Source: Pseudomonas sp. HN11 (GTDB taxonomy: Bacteria; Pseudomonadota; Gammaproteobacteria; Pseudomonadales; Pseudomonadaceae). Taken from it: DNA of 64,000 nucleotides. A model generated the notes under the pieces. It did not search any database, was not told the DNA's origin, and saw only the letters and a list, made by a program, of their open reading frames with translations. Each line of letters opens with the position of its first letter. Position 1 is the first letter of the stretch. This document shows positions 9,652 to 20,329 of this stretch, in pieces. A program made the translations under genes and the position numbers. The stretch is taken from the NCBI RefSeq assembly GCF_021390155.1, contig NZ_CP089985.1, forward strand, positions 4,785,001 to 4,849,000, read 5' to 3'.

Positions 9652-10590
9652 TCAGGCCAGTGCCGCGCGAGCGGCAGCGAAGGCATCCGGGGTATTGAGG
9701 TTGGCGGTCGACACACCGTCGGCGCAACGTTTGTTGAGGCCGGCCAGGACTTTGCCCGGGCCGCACTCGACCAGCTCGGTGGCGCCATTGGCCGCCAGGG
9801 TCTGGACCGACTCAACCCAGCGTACGGGCTTGTAGAGCTGCTCCAGCAGGTCGCACTTGAGGGTGTCGAGGTCGGCGGCCACAGCTGCGCTGACGTTCTG
9901 CACCAGCGGGATCTGCGGCGCCTGCCAGTTGATGGCGGCGATGGACTCGGCAAAGCGCTCGGCAGCCGGACGCATCAGCTCGCAGTGCGATGGCACGCTC
10001 ACCGGCAACGGCAAGGCGCGCTTGGCGCCACGGGCCTTGCAGCCTTCGATCGCACGCTCAACGGCAGCCTTGGCACCCGCAATCACCACCTGGCCAGGGG
10101 AGTTGAAGTTCACGGCGCTGACCACTTCGCCCTGGGCCGCTTCGGCGCAGGCTTCGATCACCACGGCATCGTCCAGGCCCAGGATAGCGGCCATGCCGCC
10201 CTGCCCGGCCGGAACGGCCTCTTGCATCAACTGGCCACGGCGCTCGACCAGCTTGACCGCTTCACCGAGGGTCAGGCTGCCCGCCGCCACCAAGGCGCTG
10301 TACTCGCCCAGGCTATGCCCGGCGACAAATGCCGGACGCGCACCGCCTTCCGCCAGCCACAAGCGCCACAGGGCGATCGAAGCGGTCAGAATGGCCGGCT
10401 GGGTTTTGTCGGTTTGATTGAGTTGCTCTTCCGGCCCCTGCTGGGTCAGTGCCCACAGGTCGTAACCCAGGGCGTCGGAAGCTTCCTTAAAGGTGTCCAG
10501 GATCAGCGGGTGCTGCGCGCCCAGCTCGGCCAACATGCCGAGGGACTGCGAGCCCTGCCCTGGAAAGACGAATGCGAGGGATGTAGACAT
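9652..10590 (-). CDS. fabD: Malonyl-CoA:ACP transacylase (FabD)
   Basis: Loads malonyl groups onto ACP. GQGSQ is at the N-terminus, the nucleophile Ser is in GHSLGEYSAL near residue 92, and the His is in VPSHCELM near 200. I chose the ATG at 10590 (MSTSLAFVFPGQGSQ) with AGGGG upstream; the open frame extends ten codons further without family resemblance. The length is 312 aa. Confidence 0.96.
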   Translation of the reverse strand: MSTSLAFVFPGQGSQSLGMLAELGAQHPLILDTFKEASDALGYDLWALTQQGPEEQLNQTDKTQPAILTASIALWRLWLAEGGARPAFVAGHSLGEYSALVAAGSLTLGEAVKLVERRGQLMQEAVPAGQGGMAAILGLDDAVVIEACAEAAQGEVVSAVNFNSPGQVVIAGAKAAVERAIEGCKARGAKRALPLPVSVPSHCELMRPAAERFAESIAAINWQAPQIPLVQNVSAAVAADLDTLKCDLLEQLYKPVRWVESVQTLAANGATELVECGPGKVLAGLNKRCADGVSTANLNTPDAFAAARAALA

Positions 10591-10716
10591 GTAACAAGCC
10601 CCTAATGATCTGGTCGTCAAAAATGCGCACGCCTACGGTGGGGGCGCACGAAACTGACAGATTGGATGGTCAATTGAACTGGCCGGTCACATTTAAACAC
10701 TCTCGGGCCGATTAGC

Positions 10717-11727
10717 CTAAGGCAACAGGTCCTCAAGACGGCCGCGCAAGCGTTGCGGCAGGTTTTCCTGGATCTCGATCAGGGCCCGCGCAATCGCGCT
10801 TTGAAAGCCCTCTACACCTGCCGAGCCATGGCTTTTCACCACAATGCCCTGCAAACCCAGGAAACTCGCACCATTATGCCGCGCCGGCGCCAGGTCAGCC
10901 TGCAGGCGGCGCATCAACGGTAGCGCCAAGGCGCCGACCAGGCGCGACGCCAGGTTCTGCTTGAACAACGCCTCGATGCGGGTGGCAATCATGGTCGCCA
11001 GGCCTTCGCTGGATTTGAGCAGGATATTGCCGACAAACCCATCGCACACCACCACGTCCGCCTCACCGCGATACAAGCCGTCACCCTCGACAAAGCCGAT
11101 GTAGTTCACGCCCCGCGCGCCTTGCAGCAAGGCGGCGGCGAGCTTGACCTGCTGATTGCCCTTGATGTCTTCAGTGCCGATGTTCAGCAAGGCCACCCGT
11201 GGCCGGGCAACGCCCAGCGCTTCAGCGGCCACCGAGCCCATCACGGCAAACTGGAACAAGTGCTCGGCACTACAGTCGACGTTCGCGCCCAGATCCAGCA
11301 GCTGGCAATAGCCTTTTTGTGTCGGAATCGCCGCCACCATCGCTGGCCGGTCAATCCCGGGCAACGTCTTGAGCACAAATCGCGACAACGCCATCAGAGC
11401 CCCGGTATTGCCGGCACTGACACAGGCATGCACCTTGCCATCACGCAGCAGCTCAAGCGCCACCCGCATGGACGAATCAGGCTTGCCACGCAGGGCCGCC
11501 GCCGGCTTCTCATCCATGGTGATGGTTTCGTGGGCCGGCGTGATTGTCAGGCGCGCGCGATCCACCGCCGGATGGCTGGCAATCAGTTCTTCAAGTAAGG
11601 AGGGTTGACCGACAAGGGTCAGGTGCAGCGAGGGTGTGGCAGACAGGCTGGCAACGCAGGCCTGAACAATGCTGCGGGGACCGAAGTCCCCGCCCATTGC
11701 GTCTATCGCGATGACTAGAGCAGACAA
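10717..11727 (-). CDS. plsX: Phosphate acyltransferase PlsX
   Basis: Makes acyl-phosphate from acyl-ACP for phospholipid synthesis. The conserved [11 protein letters not shown] begins at residue 7, and [11 protein letters not shown] and [15 protein letters not shown] follow. The start is a TTG at 11727, just after the rpmF stop; no better start is available upstream. The length of 336 aa is normal. It is part of the yceD-rpmF-plsX-fab cluster. Confidence 0.96.
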   Translation of the reverse strand: MSALVIAIDAMGGDFGPRSIVQACVASLSATPSLHLTLVGQPSLLEELIASHPAVDRARLTITPAHETITMDEKPAAALRGKPDSSMRVALELLRDGKVHACVSAGNTGALMALSRFVLKTLPGIDRPAMVAAIPTQKGYCQLLDLGANVDCSAEHLFQFAVMGSVAAEALGVARPRVALLNIGTEDIKGNQQVKLAAALLQGARGVNYIGFVEGDGLYRGEADVVVCDGFVGNILLKSSEGLATMIATRIEALFKQNLASRLVGALALPLMRRLQADLAPARHNGASFLGLQGIVVKSHGSAGVEGFQSAIARALIEIQENLPQRLRGRLEDLLP

Positions 11728-11731
11728 GTGA

Positions 11732-11914
11732 TTACTCGTCAGCGCCCTTGTCGATCACTTTACGGCCACGGTATACGCCTTCTGGCGATACGTGGTGACG
11801 CAGGTGAACTTCACCGGTGGTCTTTTCCACGGACAGGGTGCTTGCCTCGAGAGCGTCGTGCGAACGGCGCATGTCACGGGCGGAGCGGGATTTTTTGTTC
11901 TGCTGAACAGCCAT
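11732..11914 (-). CDS. rpmF: 50S ribosomal protein L32
   Basis: A 60-aa basic protein starting [17 protein letters not shown], the standard L32 N-terminus. It lacks the CxxC zinc pairs found in some L32 proteins, which is usual in gammaproteobacteria. It lies between yceD and plsX in the conserved order. Confidence 0.97.
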
Positions 11915-11927
11915 AATTGATTAACTC

Positions 11928-12458
11928 CTAAACGTTTGGGTCACGCTTTAACTGCGCCAATACACTGAACGGGTTGGACCGCGTTACCTCGTCCTCGCTC
12001 GGTTCGGGCTCGTCATCGAGGCCCGCCGGCTGCTGGCATTCTTCCGGATGATGAGCAGGCACAATGGGCAAGGCGAGCAGAAGCTCCTCCTCGATCAGTG
12101 CATGCAGATCCAATGGATCTTCGCCCAGTTCCAGCACGTCATAACCTTTCGGCAACGACTGGGTATTCGCACCCTCCTTCACCACAGCATAACTGCACTC
12201 ACTGTGGATCGGCAGGGTGACCAGCTCAAGACAACGCTGGCAAACCATTTTGACTTCGGTGTCGATAAAACTGTGGATTACCACAGACTTACGTTCATCT
12301 CGTTCAAAAACGAATTTGGCCTGCACCGTACCGACAGTGTCGGAAAGCGGGTCGCAGAGTCTCTCCAAATCGGCCAGCAGCAATTCACCTTGAAGGGAAG
12401 TGCCACGATCAGCCAATTTGCGCGGGTCAACGTGAGGTGGAATCGGGTCATTCAACAT
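11928..12458 (-). CDS. yceD: YceD/DUF177 protein (23S rRNA accumulation protein)
   Basis: A 176-aa member of the DUF177 family, always found before rpmF. The motif CQRCLE followed by a third Cys marks the family. E. coli YceD is needed for normal 23S rRNA levels; the mechanism is unclear. It is divergent from the Maf gene, with 105 bp between the starts as the shared promoter space. Confidence 0.92.
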   Translation of the reverse strand: MLNDPIPPHVDPRKLADRGTSLQGELLLADLERLCDPLSDTVGTVQAKFVFERDERKSVVIHSFIDTEVKMVCQRCLELVTLPIHSECSYAVVKEGANTQSLPKGYDVLELGEDPLDLHALIEEELLLALPIVPAHHPEECQQPAGLDDEPEPSEDEVTRSNPFSVLAQLKRDPNV

Positions 12459-12563
12459 AGGCGCAGCATTATAGGGATGCCCCCAGCCATGTCAAAGGAA
12501 ATTCAGCCCTGTGCGTCAGCCGGTCACCCCGCTAGAATCCCCGGCTGCCCTGAGGAGACGCCC

Positions 12564-13142
12564 ATGCTGCCTTTATTACTTGCATCCAGCTCGGTTTATC
12601 GCCGGGAATTGCTCAGCCGCCTGCACCTGCCGTTCATCTGCAGCTCGCCGGATATTGACGAAAGCCACCGCGCAAATGAATCCGCCGTGGAACTGGTCAA
12701 GCGCCTGGCTGAACAAAAAGCCCGCGCCCTCGCCGCCAGCTATCCAGGGCATTTGATTATAGGCTCCGACCAGGTCGCGGCGCTCGACGGCCGGATCATC
12801 GGCAAGCCTCATACCTTCGAAAACGCCCGCGAACAATTGCTGGCCGCCAGTGGCAAGCGCATCAGCTTCCTGACCGGCCTGGCGCTGCTCAACAGCAAAA
12901 CCGGCCAGTGCCAGGTCGATTACGTGCCCTTTACGGTACATATGCGTGAGCTGGACGCTGAACGCATCGAGCGTTACCTGCGCATTGAGCAGCCGTATGA
13001 CTGCGCGGGCAGTTTCAAGGCAGAAGGGTTAGGCGTGAGTCTGTTTCAGAGCACCGAAGGACCGGACGCCACCAGCCTTGTAGGTTTACCGCTGATTCGC
13101 CTGGTGGATATGCTGCTGGCCGAAGGCGTACCGATCCCCTAA
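12564..13142 (+). CDS. Maf-like nucleotide pyrophosphatase (YceF type, 7-methyl-GTP)
   Basis: A 192-aa Maf/Ham1-fold enzyme. LASSSVYRRELL at residues 5-16, SPDIDESH near 30 and IIGSDQVA near 68 are Maf motifs. The position next to yceD-rpmF-plsX and rluC matches E. coli YceF, which hydrolyses 7-methyl-GTP. The ATG at 12564 follows TGAGGAGACGCCC. The open frame extends far upstream, overlapping the yceD gene on the other strand, but that part is not family sequence. Confidence 0.92.
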   Translation: MLPLLLASSSVYRRELLSRLHLPFICSSPDIDESHRANESAVELVKRLAEQKARALAASYPGHLIIGSDQVAALDGRIIGKPHTFENAREQLLAASGKRISFLTGLALLNSKTGQCQVDYVPFTVHMRELDAERIERYLRIEQPYDCAGSFKAEGLGVSLFQSTEGPDATSLVGLPLIRLVDMLLAEGVPIP

Positions 13143-13161
13143 GTCGCACCACAAAACCAAT

Positions 13162-13250
13162 ATGGGAGCGGGCTTGCTCGTGAATGCGGCGTGTCAGACC
13201 CGAATGAGTTGGCTGATACACCGCGTTCGCGAGCAAGCCCGCTCCCACAT
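13162..13250. repeat. REPIN: two inverted REP sequences
   Basis: ATGGGAGCGGGCTTGCTCGT and its inverted partner GAGCAAGCCCGCTCCCACAT lie about 45 bp apart between the Maf gene and sppA. This is the common short palindromic element of P. fluorescens, and the pair can fold as one long hairpin. The two genes converge here, so it may also work as a transcript end. Confidence 0.9.
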
Positions 13251-13275
13251 TTTGAGCTATGCCAGCCTCAGGATC

Positions 13276-14259
13276 TCAGCGCAAGGTCGGACCCTGGAAG
13301 CCCATATACAACGCCAGCTTCTCCGCCACGCTGGCGCCCAACCGCTTGGAGAACCGGTCGAACGGTGACTCCTCGACGGTAAAGTCCACCAACTCTTTCT
13401 CACCCACCACATCCCGCGCCACCGAACTGGCACTGCCCAGGCCGTCGATCAGGCCCAGCGGCAACGCCTGCTCGCCCGACCACACCAGGCCGGAAAACAG
13501 TTCTGGATGGTCTTTGTCCTTCAGGCGGTCACCGCGCCCCTGCTTCACACTGGCAATGAACTGGCGATGAGTGGTGTCCAGCACGCCCTGCCAGAACTGG
13601 GTCTCGTCCGCCTTTTGCGGCTGGAACGGATCAAGGAACGACTTGTGCTCACCCGACGTATAAGTACGACGCTCCACACCGAGCTTCTCCATGGTGCCGA
13701 CAAAGCCGTAGCCAGCCGCCGTCACACCAATGGAGCCCACCAGGCTGGCCTTGTCGGCGTAGATCTGGTCAGCGGCACTGGCGATGTAATAGGCACCCGA
13801 AGCCCCCAAGTCGGAGATCACCGCATACAGCTTGGTATCAGGGTGCAGGCCACGCAGGCGGCGGATCTCGTCATATACATAGCCTGACTGGACCGGACTG
13901 CCACCTGGGCTGTTGATGCGCAGGATCACGCCCTTGACCTTGGGGTCCTCGAACGCGGCACGCAGGCTGCTGACGATATTGTCGGCGCTGGCGGGCTCCT
14001 TGTCGGCGATCACCCCGCGCACTTCGATCAGCGCGGTGTAGCTGGCGCCACGGGTCGCGCTTTTTTCCATGTCCATCAGCGGGCTGAACAACGCGAGCAT
14101 GCCAATAAGCCAGACGAACGTCAGCAGCTTGAAGAAAATCCCCCAACGCCGTGCACGGCGCTGTTCCTGGACGCTGGCCAGGAGGGTTTTCTCCAGCAGC
14201 TTCCAGCTCTTGTCATCACTGTTCTCAGCCTTTTCGGGCGCTTTCCACTCGTCACTCAT
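13276..14259 (-). CDS. sppA: Signal peptide peptidase SppA-type (S49) serine protease
   Basis: A 327-aa membrane-anchored S49 peptidase that degrades leftover signal peptides in the membrane. One transmembrane helix lies near residues 40-62 (FFKLLTFVWLIGMLALFSP). RINSPGGSPVQSGYVYDEI and SDLGASGAYYIASAADQIY, with the nucleophile Ser in the latter, are the core motifs; the general-base Lys lies in YADKASLVGSIGV. It is the short single-domain form, unlike the 618-aa duplicated E. coli protein. Confidence 0.92.
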   Translation of the reverse strand: MSDEWKAPEKAENSDDKSWKLLEKTLLASVQEQRRARRWGIFFKLLTFVWLIGMLALFSPLMDMEKSATRGASYTALIEVRGVIADKEPASADNIVSSLRAAFEDPKVKGVILRINSPGGSPVQSGYVYDEIRRLRGLHPDTKLYAVISDLGASGAYYIASAADQIYADKASLVGSIGVTAAGYGFVGTMEKLGVERRTYTSGEHKSFLDPFQPQKADETQFWQGVLDTTHRQFIASVKQGRGDRLKDKDHPELFSGLVWSGEQALPLGLIDGLGSASSVARDVVGEKELVDFTVEESPFDRFSKRLGASVAEKLALYMGFQGPTLR

Positions 14260-14280
14260 GCCATCAACCCCAGCAAAGAC

Positions 14281-14943
14281 TTATTGGGCCCGGCTGAGCC
14301 AGGCCTGCAATTCGGAAAAATGATCGATCGTCAGACGCGGCTCGTATTGCTGCAACGCCTCGGCAGCCTGGGCGCCATAGCTGACCGCCACGCTGTCCAT
14401 GCCCGCATTGCGCGCCATCATCAGGTCGAAGGAAGCGTCACCCACCATCAACGCCTGGCGTGGCGACACGCCGCAGTGAGCCAGAATCTGCTCCAGCATC
14501 AGAGGGTGGGGCTTGCTGGCAGTTTCATCGGCGGCACGGGTGATATCGAAATAATCTTCCCAACCGTGAGCCTTGAGCACTCGGTCCAGCCCGCGCCGAG
14601 CCTTGCCGGTGGCGACCGCCAGGTGATAACCCTCTGCGCGGAACGCCTCCAGGGTCTGCACCACACCATCAAACAAAGGCGAAGGCGTGGCCTCCAGTGC
14701 GATGTAGTGATCGGCGTAGTGATCACGGAAGGTGACCAGCTCAGCGTCACCGATCTCGGGATACAAGGTACGAATCGCCTCAGGCAAACCCAGGCCGATG
14801 ATGCCCTTGACCGCGTGATCAGTGCACAGCGCATAGCCCGAGCGGGTCGACGCCGCATGCATTGACTCGACAATCCGGCCAATGGAGTTGGCCAGGGTGC
14901 CATCCCAATCGAAAATCAGCAGTTTGTAATCACGGTGCGACAC
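14281..14943 (-). CDS. HAD-superfamily hydrolase (phosphoglycolate phosphatase-like)
   Basis: A 220-aa HAD phosphatase. Motif I is [10 protein letters not shown] with the nucleophile Asp13, motif II is [11 protein letters not shown], and motifs III/IV are KPHPLML and [15 protein letters not shown]. The cap is alpha-helical. The start is a GTG overlapping the end of rluC by 14 bp, indicating coupling. Same order as P. aeruginosa PA2974-PA2975. The substrate is not known; phosphoglycolate or a nucleotide is possible. Confidence 0.88.
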   Translation of the reverse strand: MSHRDYKLLIFDWDGTLANSIGRIVESMHAASTRSGYALCTDHAVKGIIGLGLPEAIRTLYPEIGDAELVTFRDHYADHYIALEATPSPLFDGVVQTLEAFRAEGYHLAVATGKARRGLDRVLKAHGWEDYFDITRAADETASKPHPLMLEQILAHCGVSPRQALMVGDASFDLMMARNAGMDSVAVSYGAQAAEALQQYEPRLTIDHFSELQAWLSRAQ

Positions 14944-15889
14944 TCAAACGCTCCACGGTCTTGGCCCACATCTCATCGACCGGCGCTTGCAATTTCAACT
15001 CGCCACCATCCGGCAGCGGCACGGTCAGCATGTAGGCGTGCAGAAACAAGCGTTTACCGCCCAGGTCGCGGATCTCCTTGGAGAAATCCTCGTCGCCGTA
15101 CTTGGTATCACCGGCGATGCAGTGGCCCGCATGCAGGGTGTGCACGCGAATCTGGTGGGTACGCCCGGTCACCGGCTTGGCCTCGACCAGGGTGGCGAAG
15201 TCACCGAAGCGGCGCAGCACCTTGAACAGGGTCAGGGCTTCCTTGCCCTCCTCGTCCACTTCGACCATGCGCTCGCCGGAACGCAGATTGCTCTTCTGCA
15301 ATGGCGCGCGGACGCTCTTGATCGAGCTGGCCCAGTTGCCGCGCACCAGCGCCATGTAGCGTTTGTCCACGCCATCGCCACGCAGGGCGGTGTGCAGGTG
15401 GCGCAACATGCTGCGTTTCTTGGCAATCATCAGCAGGCCGGAGGTGTCGCGGTCCAGGCGATGAACCAGCTCCAGCTCCTTGGCGTCCGGGCGCAACTGA
15501 CGAAAGGCTTCGATCACGCCGAAATTCAGGCCACTGCCGCCGTGTACCGCAATACCGCAGGGCTTGTTGATCACGATCAGCTTGTTGTCTTCGAAGACAA
15601 TCGACGCTTCCAGGCGCTGCAACAAGCCCTGGGCCAGCGGCACGGGCTCATCGCGCTCAGGCACGCGCACGGGCGGCACACGGACGATATCGCCCGCCTG
15701 CAACTTGTATTCAGGCTTGATCCGACCTTTGTTCACGCGCACTTCGCCTTTGCGCAAGATGCGGTAAATCAAGGTCTTGGGCACGCCTTTAAGCCTGGCC
15801 AGGAGAAAATTGTCGATGCGTTGGCCGGCATATTCCGGCGAGACCTCAAGCAGCTGGACGCTGGGGGTCTGGGGGGCGGTAGTCGTCAT
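14930..15889 (-). CDS. rluC: 23S rRNA pseudouridine synthase RluC
   Basis: A 319-aa RluA-family synthase that modifies positions 955/2504/2580 of 23S rRNA in E. coli. An N-terminal S4 RNA-binding domain (residues 15-80) precedes the catalytic domain, with the catalytic Asp in [12 protein letters not shown] near residue 145. It is divergent from rne, and the 759-bp space between them holds the rne promoter and leader. Confidence 0.94.
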   Translation of the reverse strand: MTTTAPQTPSVQLLEVSPEYAGQRIDNFLLARLKGVPKTLIYRILRKGEVRVNKGRIKPEYKLQAGDIVRVPPVRVPERDEPVPLAQGLLQRLEASIVFEDNKLIVINKPCGIAVHGGSGLNFGVIEAFRQLRPDAKELELVHRLDRDTSGLLMIAKKRSMLRHLHTALRGDGVDKRYMALVRGNWASSIKSVRAPLQKSNLRSGERMVEVDEEGKEALTLFKVLRRFGDFATLVEAKPVTGRTHQIRVHTLHAGHCIAGDTKYGDEDFSKEIRDLGGKRLFLHAYMLTVPLPDGGELKLQAPVDEMWAKTVERLSVAP

Positions 15890-15918
15890 GGCGGCGATGA
15901 TAACAATTTTTTATGGAA

Positions 15919-15947
15919 TTGAAGCACTTAATCATTGCTGCTATAGT
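15919..15947 (+). promoter_or_regulatory. Sigma-70 promoter for rne
   Basis: TTGAAG (15919-15924), a 17-bp spacer and TATAGT (15942-15947) make a good sigma-70 promoter on the plus strand. Start of transcription is expected near 15954, giving rne a leader of about 695 bases. Confidence 0.7.
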
Positions 15948-15953
15948 CGCGAA

Positions 15954-16648
15954 CGCCGCCAAAAGCGGCCTGGACAGAGGACATGCGGCAAACTGCCGGC
16001 CCTGACCATCGCAATTCATCAGGACGCGAGGCCGTCCTACGGGGCTTTCGCCACCCTGGAAGGCTCAAGATTGTAACAAGCGCAGGTGACATGAGGCCTG
16101 AAGCGAGTGCAGAAAGCAGAGTGAATACTCGCGTTCTGCGCCGATATTTACGGCCAGTTCACAAAGTGCAGTCAGTCTTGGACCAGACCACGGCGAATAC
16201 TTCGGAAACAACGCCTGTTAAGAGCTGAGTGAGAGCGCAACCGCCCACACCTAGTCTTGTTTAGCCATGAGCGTGGACTCCCCATTGGAGAACACGGTAA
16301 ATGCCAACCCGCTGCGGATTCTGCGCGCGGCAGCACCCGAATTATCAGGGATACGTGTAGGGTGGAGATGCACAACCGTCGGACTGTGTAGCACTAGGCT
16401 TATATTTAGACGCTTCATCTCGTCCACAGTCGCCGGTTGATTCCTCCTCCTGACCTTAGCTTTTGTTGAAGTGGTGCCTTTGTCACCACCGCTAACAAGC
16501 AGGACGCGTCCGTCGCGATACCGGCCCAATTGGCTGGTTTTTGCTGGACACTGGAGTGGCCAACCACTCTTGACGCACCTGACACCGACCGTGAGAAGTC
16601 GTGTGTGCCGAACGCCGTTTCCGGCAGCCCGGAAACCGACGGTACAAC
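15954..16648 (+). other. Long untranslated leader of rne
   Basis: No plausible gene lies in this stretch. It contains short hairpins, such as GTGGTG/CACCAC at 16471-16489. In E. coli RNase E controls its own mRNA through the structured 5' leader; a leader of this length suggests the same kind of autoregulation here. That is inference from position and length; the sequence is not obviously like the enteric element. Confidence 0.45.
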
Positions 16649-19600
16649 ATGAAAAGAATGCTGATTAACGCAACCCAACCCGAAGAGTTGCGTGTTGCAC
16701 TGGTAGATGGCCAACGCCTCTACGACCTGGACATTGAATCCGGTGCACGCGAGCAAAAAAAGGCCAACATCTACAAAGGCCGTATTACTCGCATCGAACC
16801 CAGCCTTGAGGCTGCCTTTGTCGATTTCGGCTCCGAGCGCCACGGCTTCCTGCCCCTCAAAGAAATCTCCCGCGAATACTTCAAGAAAGCCCCCGAAGGC
16901 CGCGTGAATATCAAGGACGTCCTGAGCGAAGGCCAGGAAGTCATCGTCCAGGTCGAGAAAGAAGAACGTGGCAACAAGGGCGCAGCCCTGACCACCTTCA
17001 TCAGCCTGGCCGGCCGTTACCTGGTGCTGATGCCGAACAACCCACGCGCCGGCGGCATTTCCCGCCGCATCGAAGGCGAAGAGCGCAACGAACTGCGCGA
17101 AGCGCTGAATGGCCTGGTCGCACCGGCCGACATGGGCCTGATCGTTCGCACTGCAGGCTTAGGCCGCAGCAGCGAAGAAATGCAGTGGGACCTCGACTAC
17201 CTGCTGCAACTGTGGACCGCTATCAAAGAAGCGTCCCTGGATCGTTCCGCGCCGTTCCTGATCTACCAGGAAAGCAACGTGATCATCCGCGCCATCCGCG
17301 ATTACCTGCGCCAGGACATCGGCGAAGTGCTGATCGACAGCGTTGAAGCCCAGGACGAAGCCCTGACCTTCATCCGCCAGGTGATGCCGCAATACGCCAG
17401 CAAGATCAAGCTGTACGAAGACAGCGTTCCGCTGTTCAACCGTTTCCAGATCGAAAGCCAGATCGAGACCGCCTTCCAGCGTGTGGTCGAACTGCCTTCC
17501 GGTGGCTCCATCGTGATCGACCCGACCGAAGCCCTGGTGTCCATCGACATCAACTCGGCCCGTGCGACCAAAGGCAGCGACATCGAAGAAACCGCCCTGC
17601 AGACCAACCTGGAAGCGGCTGAAGAAATCGCCCGCCAGCTGCGCCTGCGTGACATCGGCGGCCTGATCGTGATCGACTTCATCGACATGACCCCCGCCAA
17701 GAACCAGCGCGCCGTGGAAGAGAAAGTCCGCGAATGCCTGGAAGCGGACCGTGCCCGCGTGCAAGTCGGCCGCATCTCGCGCTTCGGCCTGCTGGAAATG
17801 TCCCGTCAGCGCCTGCGTCCTTCCCTGGGCGAGAGCAGCGGCATCGTTTGCCCGCGTTGCAACGGCACCGGCATCATCCGTGACGTTGAGTCGCTGTCCC
17901 TGGCGATCCTGCGCCTGATCGAAGAAGAAGCCCTGAAAGACCGCACCGCCGAAGTCCGCGCGCAAGTGCCGATTCCGGTTGCAGCTTTCCTGCTCAACGA
18001 AAAACGCAACTCGATCACCAAGATCGAACTGCGCACCCGTGCTCGCATCGTCATCCTGCCGAACGATCACCTCGAAACCCCGCACTTCGAAGTGCAGCGC
18101 CTGCGCGATGACAGCCCGGAAGCCCACAGCGGCCAGTCCAGCTACGAAATCGCCGCCGCTGCTGCTGAAGTGGAAGAAGTCCAGCCAGCCGCCGCGACTC
18201 GCACCCTGGTTCGCCAGGAAGCCGCCGTCAAGACCGCTCCAGCACGCGCCAATGCACCGGTACCGACTGAAGTCGCCGCGCCAGTTGCCGCACCGGCCGT
18301 CATGCCTGAGCCAAGCCTGTTCAAAGGCCTGGTGAAATCGCTGGTCAGCCTGTTCGCTACTAAAGAAGAGCCAGCCGCTCCGGTTGTGGTTGAAAAACCG
18401 GCCGCCGAGCGCCCAGCTCGCAATGAAGAGCGTCGCAACGGTCGTCAGCAGAGCCGTAACCGTAACGGTCGCCGTGACGAAGAACGCAAGCCTCGCGAAG
18501 AACGTGCGCCGCGTGAAGAACGCGCTCCACGTGAAGAGCGTGCACCTCGCGAAGCTCGTGAAGAAACACCAACCGTAGAACGTGCACCGCGCGAAGAGCG
18601 CGCACCGCGTACTCCACGCGCCCCACGTGAAGACCGCAAGCCACGTGGCGAGCGTGAAGAACGTGTGCGTGAACTGCGCGAGCCGCTGGATGCAGCGCCT
18701 GCCGTTGCCGGCGCCGCTGTCGCTGAAGAGCGCCCAGCTCGCCAACCGCGCGAAGAGCGTGCGCCACGTGAAGAGCGTCAACCACGCGCTCCCCGTGAAG
18801 AACGCCAACCACGTGCCGAGCAAGCCGCTGCCGCCAGCGAAGAAGAAGTGCTGACTGGCGAAGAGCAGTTGCAGGAAGACGGTCAGGAAGGCGCCGAAGG
18901 CGATCGTCCACGCCGCCGCTCCCGTGGTCAGCGTCGTCGCAGCAACCGTCGTGAGCGTCAACGCGATGCCAACGGCAACGTGATCGAAGGCTCGGAAGAG
19001 ACCGGCGAGAACGCAGAAGCCGCTACCAGCGAACCGACTGGCGCCGAACTGGCTGCCGGCCTGGCCGTTACCGCTGCGGTTGCCAGCTCGGTCATCAGCG
19101 CACCGGCTGAAGCCCAGGCTCACGAGCAGGCTGAACGCGCTACTGCTGCCGTTGAAGAAACCGTAGCGATTGAAGCACCTGCTGCCGAAACCCCAGTGGT
19201 TGAAGCGCCGGTTGTTGAAGCGCCAGTCGTAGAGGCACCAGCTGTCGAAGCCACTACCCCAATCGAAGCACCGGTTGTTCCGGAAGTGGAAGTTGCCCAG
19301 GCGCCTGAAGCCCAACCAGAAGTTGAAGTGGTGGTCGCTGAGCCGGCACCTGTGGTTGAGCCCGAGCCAGTGGTCGAAGCCGTTGTTGAAGCACCGGTTG
19401 TCCAAGCAACTCCAGAAGTGCGAGAAGTTCGTGAAGAACAAACCGCCTTCCAATGGACTGCCGAGCCAGCGGCTCCGGTTGAAGCGCCAACCCCTGCCCC
19501 CGTAGCAGAAGAAGCGCCAGCACCGGTTGCCGAAGTCGTGATTTCCGAGCCAGCCCCAGTAGTTGAGCCTGCTCCGGTCGCAGAAACCGCACCTGCAGTT

Positions 19601-19792
19601 GAAGCGCCGGTGGTTGCCGAAGTGGCAGCGCCAGTGGTTGAAGCCGCACCGGTCAGCGCCCTGACCGAAAACGGCCGTGCACCGAACGACCCACGTGAAG
19701 TGCGTCGCCGTCGCAAGGAAGCTGAAGCCGCCGCAGCAGCAGCTGCTGCTGCTGCACAGGAAGCAGAGCACGAGAGCAAACCTCTCGTCTGA
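16649..19792 (+). CDS. rne: Ribonuclease E
   Basis: A 1047-aa endoribonuclease and scaffold of the RNA degradosome. Start at the ATG at 16649 ([13 protein letters not shown]), the family start. The N-terminal half has the S1 domain (about 37-120), the DNase-I-like part with the catalytic Asp in [11 protein letters not shown] and in [11 protein letters not shown] near 303 and 346, and the zinc link CPRCNGTG near 404. The C-terminal half is disordered: a possible amphipathic membrane segment [13 protein letters not shown], an Arg-rich region with repeated REERAP units, then long Ala/Pro/Val/Glu repeats. It ends [11 protein letters not shown]... A strong terminator follows. Confidence 0.97.
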   Translation: MKRMLINATQPEELRVALVDGQRLYDLDIESGAREQKKANIYKGRITRIEPSLEAAFVDFGSERHGFLPLKEISREYFKKAPEGRVNIKDVLSEGQEVIVQVEKEERGNKGAALTTFISLAGRYLVLMPNNPRAGGISRRIEGEERNELREALNGLVAPADMGLIVRTAGLGRSSEEMQWDLDYLLQLWTAIKEASLDRSAPFLIYQESNVIIRAIRDYLRQDIGEVLIDSVEAQDEALTFIRQVMPQYASKIKLYEDSVPLFNRFQIESQIETAFQRVVELPSGGSIVIDPTEALVSIDINSARATKGSDIEETALQTNLEAAEEIARQLRLRDIGGLIVIDFIDMTPAKNQRAVEEKVRECLEADRARVQVGRISRFGLLEMSRQRLRPSLGESSGIVCPRCNGTGIIRDVESLSLAILRLIEEEALKDRTAEVRAQVPIPVAAFLLNEKRNSITKIELRTRARIVILPNDHLETPHFEVQRLRDDSPEAHSGQSSYEIAAAAAEVEEVQPAAATRTLVRQEAAVKTAPARANAPVPTEVAAPVAAPAVMPEPSLFKGLVKSLVSLFATKEEPAAPVVVEKPAAERPARNEERRNGRQQSRNRNGRRDEERKPREERAPREERAPREERAPREAREETPTVERAPREERAPRTPRAPREDRKPRGEREERVRELREPLDAAPAVAGAAVAEERPARQPREERAPREERQPRAPREERQPRAEQAAAASEEEVLTGEEQLQEDGQEGAEGDRPRRRSRGQRRRSNRRERQRDANGNVIEGSEETGENAEAATSEPTGAELAAGLAVTAAVASSVISAPAEAQAHEQAERATAAVEETVAIEAPAAETPVVEAPVVEAPVVEAPAVEATTPIEAPVVPEVEVAQAPEAQPEVEVVVAEPAPVVEPEPVVEAVVEAPVVQATPEVREVREEQTAFQWTAEPAAPVEAPTPAPVAEEAPAPVAEVVISEPAPVVEPAPVAETAPAVEAPVVAEVAAPVVEAAPVSALTENGRAPNDPREVRRRRKEAEAAAAAAAAAAQEAEHESKPLV

Positions 19793-19805
19793 TTCCAGCA
19801 GCCAC

Positions 19806-19843
19806 AAAAAAGCCCCGCCTGAGTGATCAGGTGGGGCTTTTTT
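19806..19843 (+). terminator. Terminator of rne
   Basis: AAAAAAGCCCC and GGGGCTTTTTT with an inner CCTGA/TCAGG extension form a long GC-rich stem ending in six T, starting 13 bp after the rne stop. Confidence 0.95.
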
Positions 19844-19904
19844 GTGGGCCCTGTCCCGTCCTGAATAAGGTTTACACCTTCTGACCTATCTTCAGGAGGA
19901 GCCA

Positions 19905-20306
19905 ATGGATGCGGGCAAAAGGCGAAGCCAGCGTGACTACACGCTAGCCTTTAAATTATCGGTCGTAGACCAGGTCGAAAAGGGCGAGTTGAGTTATAAA
20001 GAGGCTCAACGGCGCTACGGCATTCAGGGCCGGTCCACGGTACTGGTCTGGCTGCGCAAGCACGGCCGGCAGGACTGGAGTCAGGGCGCCTCAATTCGAG
20101 AACCGAGGAGCAGGTCCATGACTGAGCCACCCCTCCCGCTAACACCCGAGCAGCGGATCAAAGAGCTCGAAGAGCAGTTGGCGCTAAGCAACCAGAAAGC
20201 GCAGTTCTTCGAAGCCGTCGTGAATGTTCTGAAGAATGACTACGGTGTTTCTGTCGTAAAAAAGCGACCCGGCAAGTCCTCTCGCAAGGGCAAATCCAAG
20301 ACCTGA
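19905..20306 (+). CDS. IS3-family transposase OrfA
   Basis: A 133-aa DNA-binding protein with an N-terminal helix-turn-helix (YKEAQRRYGIQGRSTVLVWLRKH, about residues 26-48) and a C-terminal leucine-zipper-like coiled coil around EQRIKELEEQLALSNQKAQFF. A strong AGGAGGAGCC precedes the ATG. Near its 3' end the slippery heptamer A-AAA-AAG (20258-20264) is in the correct frame for programmed -1 frameshifting into orfB. If used, this makes an OrfAB transposase of about 407 aa. Confidence 0.93.
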   Translation: MDAGKRRSQRDYTLAFKLSVVDQVEKGELSYKEAQRRYGIQGRSTVLVWLRKHGRQDWSQGASIREPRSRSMTEPPLPLTPEQRIKELEEQLALSNQKAQFFEAVVNVLKNDYGVSVVKKRPGKSSRKGKSKT

Positions 20307-20329
20307 GCATCACCAGGGCTTGCCTGTTC

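Noticed and set aside
17159..19807. 882-codon open frame on the minus strand opposite rne
   Set aside because: It mirrors the rne tail repeats; GC-rich codons of rne leave no stops on this strand. The protein is rich in Trp, Phe, Cys and Arg with no domain and no ribosome site.
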